Source: Diplosphaera chodatii (lineage: Eukaryota; Chlorophyta; Trebouxiophyceae; Prasiolales; Stichococcaceae). Taken from it: a stretch of DNA of 64,000 nt. The translations under genes were made by a program, and so were the position numbers. The stretch covers positions 645,001 to 709,000 of the forward strand of contig JAALGY010000037.1 in assembly GCA_032358165.1 (NCBI GenBank), written 5' to 3'. Position 1 is the first letter of the stretch. Every line of letters starts with the position of its first letter. The notes beneath the pieces were generated by a model that saw nothing but the letters and a program-made list of their open reading frames with translations, searched no databases and had not been told where the DNA came from. Of this stretch, positions 55,601 through 64,000 are shown in pieces.

Positions 55601-58600
55601 CACAAGATCACAAGCTCTGTGATCACAATATATAGCATGCAGTCGAACCACCATGCGTTCTGCCAGCTGCACCTGTAACCAGAAGGTGGTCAAGCCGGCG
55701 GCCGTAGGTGTGCTGCCACATCAATGTGGAGGCATCATCAGGCGTGCAGATGTAGGATGTAGACGGTCTCATCCTTGGCAACACCTTGTAGTGTGGTGCC
55801 ACATGTTGCATGCATCATCACCCAGTTTTGTGTCCCTGCGCTCAGGCCGACAGGCGTGTATGCGCGGAACGCTCGCCGCTGTCGTCGTGGCGGGCGAGAC
55901 TGTCGTGGTGGATGGACTGCAGCCTTCACAGCCACGCTTTGCAAGCCTGGGGCGGCTGTTGCAGTCTGGGGTGTCTGCACCACACATGCATCTCACAGGT
56001 GGGCTTGTCTAGCTGTCCCAATCATTGGCGATGTCCATAGCATTCAGCCCTGTATGCGCGAATCAGCTGACAGCCACTGGAAGCAACCTGCCGTCAGTGG
56101 CCGCTTTGCTTTTGCGCGCATGCAGCCACCCAGACCGATGACACTGGTTTTCACATCAACCATGCCTTTTACCCCTCTGCTATCGCTGCCACTTGCTGTG
56201 CTCATTGACTTCGTGATGGCTGCTACCCCTGCAGGCGCAATTGACTTTGTGGTGCCCAAGGGCTCGGGGTACATCGCCCACCCCGCAGTGACGGACAACT
56301 GCATCCAGCTGGGCCCTGTGTCAGGGCTGCCAGTCCCAGGCGAGGCAGCAGAGCCCCAAGTCACAAGGTATGCACGCACACTGCGTTGCCAGCACGAAGC
56401 GCATGCCATGACATCGCGTCCTGAGACGCGTACACCGGAACACTGGGCAGCCATCGTGCAGTGGTGTGTATGCATGTACATGGCAGCTGTATGCTGGCAT
56501 TCCAACAATCATCTCCTACAGGGTGGTTGGCGGCATGGGTGCGCTGGTGGCATCACCCACAGCCCGCGCCGGCGGCTGGGCGGTGGGCGTGCGGGCGCCG
56601 ACGGCGCCGGACGGCGGCATCACCACCGGCCACGCGCTGCTGGGGGGATGCGGCGGCTCGTGTATGCAGCTGTCAGGCCTCCAGGTGGATATCATGCTGA
56701 GCATCGGCGCTGACTGGTCAGGGGCATTGATATTGTCAGAATTGGCGTTCAGTTGGTCTCCTTCTGATGTACAGGCCAAGGTGGTGTCAGGCGCTGCGCT
56801 GCAGCAGCCTGTGGCTGCCGCCACAGATGCAGCAGCAGCAGAGGCAGCGGACAGGCGGCGAGTCATGTACGAGGTGCAGTGGCAGACGACCTCTGCAGCA
56901 GCAACTGCTGCTGGGACTGCCAGTCGCGGGGCATCCCTGCACAAGGACTGTGCTGTGCTGGCGCTGCACGATCGCGCTGGCGACTTGGTCGGCCAGGTGC
57001 GAAACACATTGAACTTTTCGAAGAGTTCTCGGGGCAAACTGCTCACGAAAGAAACGACTGCCGCCGCCAGCGTCTACATCAGGAACGCCTGACGCTGCAC
57101 ATGCTGCGGCGCCAGGCGTTCCTTGCTGAAGGCCTCTGCTGCGGCAGTCCGCCACTGGTGCAACTCGAGCAGCAGCGTTGTGCATGCACTATGAACCGCC
57201 CTGCTGAGGCTGTGCACAGCTGCAGGACGTTATCTGGGCGCCCAGCACGCCAGGGACAGCCGCACGGCTGGCGGCGGCGCAGGTCGCGGCGCTGCAGCAG
57301 CGGCTGGCGACGCCGCCTGCCAGCTTCCAGCTGCTGGGGGCCGGCGACTCCATCGCAGCCCAGCCAATGCCAGCGCCCATCCGCAGCCGCGGCCGGCAAC
57401 CTGCCGCTGTGCGCTCACTGGCGGCCATGCTGCGGGTGGCGTCGGTCGAGGCACCGGCGGTGCATTTCAGCGCTGTGGAGGTCACGGCTGTGGCTTCGGC
57501 CTCGGATGGCAGGCTCGCAGCCATCACAGCAGCTGTCGCGCCTGCGGCTGGCGACGCGCACGGGCAGAGCCTGTCGGCCGGCGCCTGGCTGGGGCCGCGG
57601 CTGGTTGAGCGGCAGCAGGAGGCAGCAGGCGGCAGCATGGCAGGCATTCACGGCGAGGCCAGCTTCACAGCCCCGGCTGGCCGCATCCTAGTCACAGGTG
57701 AGATTGCATACATGCTGTAAGCGGCCTGCTCATGCACAAGCGTATCAACTAAACGAGGGATACATGGCAGCAGGAGTGCATAACAGGCATGGTCGCCAAT
57801 GCGTGTCTGTGTGGCTGGTGGCAACATCGAATGGCCTATCAACAGCAGGATGTTCCATTGTGGTGTCGTCCATATCCACACAGACACCATTCAGCGACTG
57901 CATTGCAGTGCCACTTGTGCTGTCACACATAAACATATGCCAGCACGGGCAAAGAGAGAGCAGCAACCAAGGCGTCTGGCTTGCGCGCTTTGACCATCCA
58001 ACACATCGGAGCATGACCCATCAACAGGCGGCACCGGCGCGGTGGGGTCGCTGGTGGCGCTGTGGCTGGCGGGCCACGAGGCAAAGCGCATCGTGCTGCT
58101 GGGCCGCTCCGGGCGCTTCCCCGCCGACTCGCCGCTGGCTGCCTACAGGTGTGAGTTTTGCGTGAAGGGTTTGAACAACCCATAACTAGTAGTGGTTCAG
58201 GCAGACCATGTGCATGTCGTTGCCAGCTGCAGCATAGTGCAACGCAGTGCGTTGGCATGGCAGTCCGGGGCATAACACTGGTCGTCATAAAATGCTGCAA
58301 GCCATGGGGTCTACTTTGGGCATGGGACGCACAGCTTCAGCCAGTTTGAAACGCTTGCGGCACGGTGTCCTTTGCCAGGGGGGGCGCCTGCATCACCACT
58401 ACCCGCGCTGATGTGGCGACATGCGAGGAGGCGTGCTTCGCGACGCTCACGTCCGCCTCGCGCGCATCGCCGCTGACCGCCATCATGCACGCTGGCGCTG
58501 TGCTGGACTCCGCTGTCATCTCCAACATCAGCCTGGCCGGCCTGCGCACCGAGTTCGGGTGTGAAAACTGCACTGACCTGTTGACTGCAAAGCAGCAGCA

Positions 58601-61600
58601 AAGCAGTGGAGTACACCCACATGTTTGCGAAGCTGGATTCGTGGCAGCCACACTACTCTCCGATGCATCCGAAGGCATTGCTGGGCTCAAGTGCAGAGTT
58701 CATGCTGCTCCGCAGCGGCAAGGTTGCGGGCGCGGAGGCGCTGGTGCAGCGCACCGGGGCGGCGCCGCTGGTGGCGCTGAACCTGTTCTCCAGCCTGGCG
58801 GCCTTCTCAGGCTCTGGCGGCCAGGGGGCGTACGCCGCCGCCAACGGCTTCCTGGACTCGCACGCCGTGGCGCTGCAGGTGCGCCATTCAGCCGAATGGT
58901 GCAACACCCAATAGTGTGGGAGGACTGAGCTGGGTCTTGAGGGCATCGAGTGTTCCACCTGTATGCAGCTGCACATCCAGTTATTGCAGTGCGGGGATGA
59001 CGGTCGATTGTCAATGGCCCAACCCATGTGCATCGGGCCATTGCAGTAGCGCCCTTCTCGCACTGCAAGCTCCTCGCTGGCTCGTTGCATAGCAACGCTG
59101 CACAGTGAGTGAGGAACTGCAGCATATATGTTGTGAGCAGGTGCCTCAGCCATCATGTTGCGGTGTCTGCGCGTGAGCCCTGGTGTCGACTGTGCGCAGG
59201 CGGCGGGCGGGCCGGCGACGGCGGTGCAGTGGGGCGCGTGGGGCGGGGCGGGCGGCATGGCGGCGCGCACCCCCGGCTTCGTGGGCCGCATGGAGCGCCA
59301 GGGCTTAGGGCTGCTGGCGCCGGAGGCCGGGCTGGCGGTGCTGGCGTCGGTGCTGGGCGGCGCGGCGGGGCCGGGCGCCGGGCAGCTGCCCCAGGCCGTC
59401 ACCGTCGGTGAGTCGATGATGGGCATCTCTGTTCTGCGCGTGTTGGACTGCAGAGCCATGCTGGATCAATGTGACACCGCGTAAGCTTGCCTGACCGTGG
59501 TGTGTATGGATCATGCCATACGTAAGCAGGTGGGCAGTACCACAGATTCAAGTTTACGTAAAATCAAATAGCTTTGTAACAGACAGAACTCATCGAGCGT
59601 GCATGTCTCGTTGCTTCACAGGCAACGTCTTCCTGTGGGACCGCCTGGCCAGGGCAGCGCCCAATCTGCCGGCGGCCTTCCTGGGCGACTTCCTGCGTCC
59701 AGCGTCTGCTGTCGCGGGCGCCGCCCCCGCTGTGCCGGCACCGGCCACAGCGCTCGCCGACCGGACAACAAGCAGGCGGCGCGGTCGCCGCAGCCGCTAC
59801 AGGACTGGCCCTGCTGCGGAGAGGTGACACCTGCATCTGCCAAGCAAGCAGATTCGGGACTGAGACCATCTGAAAACTATCGTGGAAACCTTGCCCAGCT
59901 TCCAGAGTGTCGCATACCCTTGTCGATCCAGCAAATTGGACAGCCGTCTCCCCTCCTTCCAGGTCCGTGGGCCATGCGGAGCACCTGGCAGCAGTCACGG
60001 CAGGCGTCACTGCAGCGGCGCGGGATGTGCTGGGCGCCGGTGTTGCACCCGACCAGCCACTCATGGAGGCCGGCCTGGACTCACTCGGTGCGCAGGCTGC
60101 ACCCTGGTGTATATGAACCATGCCAGTGCCAAATCAGACCACTGCAGGATGCAGCTTCCGAAATGAAATTGCGGCGCTGTGGCACATGTGTATGCTCTAT
60201 GGCCTGACAGCTGAGCATGTGGATGCATGTGAGCAACCTTTGCATTTGTTGCTGCATGTCTTCCTCCCAGGTGCTGTGGAGCTGCGCAATGCGCTGACCA
60301 GCCGCTTTGGCGTGGAGCTGCCGGCGACCGCCACCTTCGACTACCCGAGCATAGCGGCGCTGGCGGGCTACATTGCGCTGCACACGGGGAGCCCTGCCGC
60401 TGGCGCTGCAATAGCAGGCCTCGCTGAGCAGGATGCAGAGGGCGTGACAACAGCCGCGGACCTGGAGTCTGTAAGGTGGGCTCATGGTCAGCAGCACATA
60501 CTGCAGGACTGTCCACTGCTGTCAGGTGAAGGTGGCAGGTCAGCCAGCAGTGCTGAAATCGTGTATTGCATACTGCAGGTCCACTGTCGAGGCTGCTGTG
60601 CGGGATGTCCTGGGTGCTGCTGCAATCGATGCCGACCAGCCACTGATGGAGGCCGGCCTCGACTCCCTGGGTACGCCGCCTGCAGTTCTGTAGCCGTTGA
60701 TGTTCATAGGTCACCATACGACGACGCATGTTGCAGCGGGCCTTGAGGGAAGACCTATTTCTATGATGCAGGTGCTGTGGAGCTGCGCAATGCGCTGAAC
60801 ATGGCCTTCGCTATCGAGCTGCCTGCAACCGCAATCATGGACTACCCAACAGTCGAGGTGCTGACAGGGCACGTGGCAAGCGTAGTGGCGCCATCGCCTC
60901 TCGGGATGACAGGTGCTTTGTCCGCACCATGCAGCTGTCACCTTTGCAGGGCATCAGGAAACAACAAAAACCCAGGCCAGCATTTGCTGAAGGGTCGTCA
61001 TGGCATCATAGCAAATGTGAGCAGTGTCCACACCACTATACTGCGCCTACCTCAAGGCTTGAGGTGGTGCCGCCACTGCTGCCAGGCACGACAGCATTCT
61101 GCAGCCTGGACGGCAGCGCCTGCAGCGATGCTGGGAGCGCGACCACCGCGGTCGTCGGCGTGTCATGCGCCTACCCCGGCCGGGCGGACCCATGCAGCGG
61201 ATCTACATCTGCACATCTTCCAGCTGCTGGCGGCGCGGGTGGATTCTGGGCCAGCGCCTTCTGTGGCGACGACATCCCGACACAGGTGAGGCCTGACACC
61301 CTTTAAAAAACCTTACAAGAGTGCCAAGTGTGCTGTCATTTCTCGGCAGACATCGAACAACATGTGGATATCAACACTATCAACACCGATGCAATGCATG
61401 GGGTCAAACAATGTAGATGGTAAAGTAGTCTGCAGCCTACGGTAGCATGAAGGTCGCATCCTGTGGTTGCCCTAATGCCCATTACGAGGCCAAAGCTTGT
61501 TCCAGGCAAACGATTGGGTGATCAGCAGGCAGGACATCATCTGCAGGCATCATAATGGCTGTTAGGGTCACCTCAGCCCAACACACCTCTCCTTACCCAC

Positions 61601-64000
61601 GTGTGCTTCATCCACCACGCACCAGGCTTCAGCTGACGTTGCACACAGACCCTGCCTGTGTTGCTGCCCCAGATGGCCCGCCCTCACGGTTCATAGCACT
61701 GTGGGTACGTGCATCAGCGCAGCAAGACTTAAACGGCAGAGTGCAACGTCGAATCGAACGCCTTTGCGTAGTTGATGGAGTGTCCCTGGGCTGGGGGGCT
61801 GGTCAACCTCTTGCAGTCAGGCTGGCTCACAGTAGACCTACATTGTCTGCGCAACTGCTTGCACAAAGTACTTGCTGTGCAAGGAGCACCCACACCCTGC
61901 GTCTGTGGCACTGGATGTGCGGCATGGGTCGTCCGGTCCCCATCTGTTTGGTTGAGGCTGCCTGGTCATGCTACTGTGGCAATCATGACCATAGCAGGAT
62001 GGCAGGAGGAACACTAACAGGTCACGACTTGGACTGATGGACGGCAGTGGTGCTGGCGACAGGTGCCGGCGGAGCGCTGGGACATCGAGGCGGCCTACTC
62101 ACCGGACGTGGTCACCAACAAGATGTACGTTCGCCACGCCGGCTTCCTGCGCGCTGTGGACGCCTTTGACGCCGACGCCTTTAGGTGTGATCAAATGGGA
62201 CTTGGCAGGTTACAGTCAGCAGAGCATGCCAGCTGTTTAGTGGGCTCTGCTTACAGCCTGAGGACCATCGGGCTGAATCGCCATTTATATGTAAAGTCAC
62301 AAGCACATTACATAGTCTGAGTGCAGCACCTTGACACTCTATGCTGCACCGTCTGCCATAATTGTGCCTACGGTGTCAGTGACGGCGCCTAGCGGCTGCA
62401 CCCAGGGTTAGTAGCTACAATCATCTGTGCTGCCTGCTGAGCTCAGAGTGGCAGTGGATCTACATTGCCAACCATGCACCTGTTGCCAGGCAGGATGTCT
62501 ATTTGACTGCCCAAGTCTGTGCGCTTCATCAATGCATTTCTGCATGCAGGAGTGTTGGCACCCAAATCTGACCTTGCTGAGACTACTCATTGCAGGTTGT
62601 CGGGCAACGAGGCTGCAGTGATGGACCCGCAAGGCCGTGTGCTGCTAGAAACGACAGCAGGAGCGCTGGCCGACACAGTGGCGGGTGCTACAGGGCCGGC
62701 GCCAGCTGCAACTGGCGTGTATGTGGGCGTCATGCACATGGAGTACATCCAATACATGACAGGTGTGTAGTGATTTTGGATATCCTTGCTCACCCATAAG
62801 CCGCACAGAGCAACAAGTTACTTGATGCTCATCCATTAGGTACACCATTGCAATCTTCCACATCATGTGTAAACGAGCTTGCAGCTGTATGTCTGGGCGG
62901 GACACCCTCCCTGTTTTCAACAAAGTTTTACAGCCTATCTACCTACACGTCACTTTTCCTGACTGTTCTGCCGCCCTCTGTGCATTGTGTGCACAGGTGT
63001 CGGATTGAACAGCCAGTGCCCTGTAGGTGACAATGCATGCATCGCGGCGCAGTAGTCCAGCACTGGACATCACTGGGTCTGCAGTTGTCGATAGGTGGTC
63101 AGTCGACGCACCTGTCAGTCGATGACCATGACGATTGCCATCTCATGCATTGCAATCTATGTGCGCAGGGCTGGGGGTCAAAGTGGGGCCCGCGGTGTCG
63201 ACCGGCAACGGCATGGACTTCCTGGTCGGCCGCCTATCCTACACCTTCGGCCTCACAGGTGCCTGGCACTGGATACCCGAACCAGCGTGGTTTCTGAACA
63301 TCAATCTGAGCTCTGCTTTTGCTCGCTTGCATCGGCTGCTGAGCAGCAGCAGATGCTGTGTTAGTGAAGCCGAGCTCAGGTTGACACATGTCAAAAAGTC
63401 ACCCTTCAATCGTTGGCAGCAACCCCAACCTCGTGTGCCTCATCACTTGACGTGCAGGCCCGTGCCTGGCCACACACACCGCCTGCTCCAGCTCGCTGGT
63501 GGCGACGCACCTGGCCGCTACGGGGCTGGCGGCGGGGGAGGCGGGCGCGGCCGTGGCGGCGGGCGTGTTCCTCATCCTGCTGGGCGGCACCATGGCCGGC
63601 ATCTGCCAGCTGCAGGTGTTGAGAAAGGGCTATCAAGAGGGGCACAGTGTATGTAGCTTGTGCTGGTTGGGTAGCCGGTCCTTGTCATTCAACCGTTTGC
63701 TGTAGCATTCACCAAGTATCCGAAGATCCACATATGTGCTGGATCTCTAATTGTGATGTCATAGGCCTTTTCGCCGGTGGGGCGCTGCCGCACATTTGAC
63801 GCTGCCGCCGATGGCTATGGCCGCGGCGAGGGCTGCGTGGCGGTCGTGCTGAAGCCCGGTGCAGATAGCCTCGAGACCGACAGCAGCAAAGTTGGTGGCA
63901 TCTGCAATGGCAGCATCGCTGTGCTGCGGGGTTCGGCCGTCAACCAGGACGGGCGCTCCAGCAGCCTGACTGCGCCCAACGGGCCCTCCCAGAGCGCCCT
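40602..64000 (+). CDS. Giant multimodular type I polyketide synthase, AT-less, truncated by the window edge
   Basis: Assembly-line enzyme that builds a polyketide by condensation, reduction, dehydration and C-methylation on ACP-tethered intermediates. Visible order: KS1-DH1-cMT1-cMT2-ACP1-ACP2-ACP3-KS2-DH2-KR-ACP4-ACP5-KS3. No AT motif (GHSxGE) is seen in the KS-to-DH linkers or elsewhere, so malonyl loading must be in trans; AT displacement in trans has been reported for green-algal PKSs. The start at 40602 ([20 protein letters not shown]) gives a short acidic N-terminus and no loading domain; exon 1 ends at 40807 and splices in phase to 40875 or 40887. Dozens of short introns, one GC-AG (41393-41711). 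An apparent frameshift lies near 45929 in cMT1. Product unknown; no ER or thioesterase is reached before 64000. Confidence 0.95.
40875..43720 (+). other. PKS ketosynthase domain KS1
   Basis: Decarboxylative condensation domain. Motifs: [13 protein letters not shown] (N-terminal boundary), [36 protein letters not shown], then [11 protein letters not shown] with the catalytic Cys codon at 41779-41781. Further on are the second-motif [17 protein letters not shown] (His 42632-42634), [17 protein letters not shown] with the third-site Lys and His (about 43200), and [13 protein letters not shown] at the end. All catalytic residues are present. The usual VGMxCRFPG opening is missing, so the domain is N-terminally short or an exon is unrecognised. 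Confidence 0.92.
41393..41711 (+). other. GC-AG intron inside KS1
   Basis: The donor is AG|GCAAG at 41393, matching the strict GC-donor consensus; the acceptor is CTGCAG ending at 41711. Joining gives SATSGTLS then [11 protein letters not shown] in frame across a conserved KS segment. No GT donor near the junction keeps the conserved residues. Confidence 0.75.
43968..45131 (+). other. PKS dehydratase domain DH1
   Basis: Double-hotdog dehydratase. After the [11 protein letters not shown] opening, LRDHRIQGRPIAP spans an intron (44082-44222) and satisfies HxxxGxxxxP. The second half has [16 protein letters not shown] in place of HPAxLDxxxQ: the Asp is present, but Gln is replaced by His. An Ala/Ser-rich linker follows. 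No KR accompanies it in this module. Confidence 0.82.
45252..47557 (+). other. PKS C-methyltransferase domain cMT1
   Basis: SAM-dependent carbon methyltransferase. It opens [18 protein letters not shown] and has SAM motif [14 protein letters not shown] (about 46190). Then come [56 protein letters not shown] and [20 protein letters not shown]. All landmarks of PKS cMT domains are there. The exon at 45900-46005 changes frame between VPDVMF and [14 protein letters not shown], so the domain may be broken or the sequence may hold an error. Confidence 0.87.
47717..50102 (+). other. PKS C-methyltransferase domain cMT2
   Basis: A second, closely similar methyltransferase directly after cMT1: [40 protein letters not shown], motif [16 protein letters not shown] (48711), [58 protein letters not shown] and [20 protein letters not shown]. 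It appears intact. Two introns (after xLTG, and before xLLRxGG) fall at the same codons as in cMT1, which supports tandem duplication. Confidence 0.9.
50212..50660 (+). other. PKS acyl carrier protein ACP1
   Basis: [20 protein letters not shown] then LDSIG, joined across the intron 50297-50483 to [20 protein letters not shown] and a [11 protein letters not shown] end. Phosphopantetheine serine codon 50290-50292. First of three tandem ACPs. Confidence 0.93.
50670..51246 (+). other. PKS acyl carrier protein ACP2
   Basis: [32 protein letters not shown], then the intron 50769-51037, then [20 protein letters not shown] and [12 protein letters not shown]. Serine codon 50762-50764. Its first half shares an exon with the end of ACP1. 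Confidence 0.93.
51429..51753 (+). other. PKS acyl carrier protein ACP3
   Basis: [20 protein letters not shown] then GLDSIG, the intron 51505-51622, then [20 protein letters not shown] and [13 protein letters not shown]. Serine codon 51498-51500. Confidence 0.93.
52069..54680 (+). other. PKS ketosynthase domain KS2
   Basis: Motifs: [60 protein letters not shown], then [18 protein letters not shown] with Cys codon 52962-52964. [16 protein letters not shown] carries His 53777-53779, then [17 protein letters not shown], and [14 protein letters not shown] closes the domain. All catalytic residues are present. The opening VGMxxRFPG segment was not found between ACP3 and this exon. Confidence 0.92.
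55091..56690 (+). other. PKS dehydratase domain DH2
   Basis: [20 protein letters not shown] then [18 protein letters not shown] gives HxxxGxxxxP (His codon 55137-55139). The second half has [15 protein letters not shown] with the conserved DxxxQ. It starts only about 400 bases after the end of KS2, leaving no room for an AT. Confidence 0.87.
57225..59700 (+). other. PKS ketoreductase domain KR
   Basis: A structural half ([30 protein letters not shown]) is followed by a NADPH site [20 protein letters not shown] built across an intron. Next are [14 protein letters not shown] (58480) and the active site [20 protein letters not shown] then ANGFLD, with Tyr codon 58831-58833 and Asn 58843-58845. 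[17 protein letters not shown] and [20 protein letters not shown] complete it. Catalytic Ser, Tyr and Asn are all present. Confidence 0.9.
59960..60440 (+). other. PKS acyl carrier protein ACP4
   Basis: [20 protein letters not shown] then LDSLG, the intron 60088-60270, then [20 protein letters not shown] and [13 protein letters not shown]. Serine codon 60081-60083. Confidence 0.92.
60583..60912 (+). other. PKS acyl carrier protein ACP5
   Basis: [31 protein letters not shown], an intron beginning at 60671, then [20 protein letters not shown] and [13 protein letters not shown]. Serine codon 60664-60666. Confidence 0.92.
61055..64000 (+). other. PKS ketosynthase domain KS3, cut by the window edge
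   Basis: The only KS here with the usual opening: [17 protein letters not shown], then [14 protein letters not shown], a 777-base intron (61286-62062), [58 protein letters not shown] and [16 protein letters not shown]. The active site reads THTACSSSL with Cys codon 63484-63486; His replaces the usual Asp three residues before Cys. Then [20 protein letters not shown] and [20 protein letters not shown] at the edge. The second and third catalytic residues lie beyond the window. Confidence 0.92.

Overview
The window is nuclear DNA from a green plant-lineage microbe, most likely a chlorophyte alga (probably trebouxiophyte-like; the species cannot be told from this sequence). Every protein gene except the ubiquitin-like one is broken by many short GT-AG introns, often ending in TGCAG. 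Exons are GC-rich, introns less so. Several products are plant-type: a chloroplast UGP3 pyrophosphorylase, plant-style eIF4B, RUB1/NEDD8 and a DUF23/GT92 glycosyltransferase. TGTAA, the usual chlorophyte poly(A) signal, follows two genes. No transposon, CRISPR array, rRNA or convincing tRNA was seen.

Layout: 0.2-10.1 kb, full ABCC/MRP transporter (+). 10.7-11.7 kb, CKS1 cell-cycle subunit with a glutamine-rich tail (-). 12.1-12.5 kb, NEDD8/RUB1 with an unusual leader ending RLRGG (+). 12.8-15.9 kb, membrane-anchored GT92-like glycosyltransferase (-). 16.4-19.4 kb, eIF4B (+). 20.0-25.5 kb, UGP3 (-). 26.1-28.4 kb, LisH-like/WD40 protein (+). 28.7-32.2 kb, NOT4/CNOT4 RING-RRM-CCCH ubiquitin ligase with a long Pro/Ala/Gln tail (-). 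32.7-34.2 kb, membrane dual-specificity phosphatase (-). 34.6-36.1 kb, CUE-like protein (+). 36.6-39.4 kb, Cwc21/SRRM2-type splicing factor with an RS tail (-). 40.6-64.0 kb, a giant multimodular type I polyketide synthase running off the right edge (+).

Gene orientation alternates almost perfectly, giving five head-to-head pairs with mostly 0.4-0.6 kb shared upstream regions and five tail-to-tail pairs. Most of the first 39 kb is housekeeping (ubiquitin/NEDD8, translation, mRNA decay, splicing, cell cycle).

The remarkable part is the last 23 kb. The visible domain order is KS-DH-cMT-cMT-ACP-ACP-ACP-KS-DH-KR-ACP-ACP-KS(partial). No acyltransferase domain is seen in any module, so extender units are presumably loaded in trans. 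The first module has a DH but no KR, two tandem C-methyltransferase domains and three tandem ACPs. All five ACPs are split by a phase-1 intron at the same codon, just after the phosphopantetheine serine, which suggests growth by internal duplication. One methyltransferase exon carries an apparent frameshift. Exon boundaries are inferred by eye and by family similarity; cDNA would settle them.
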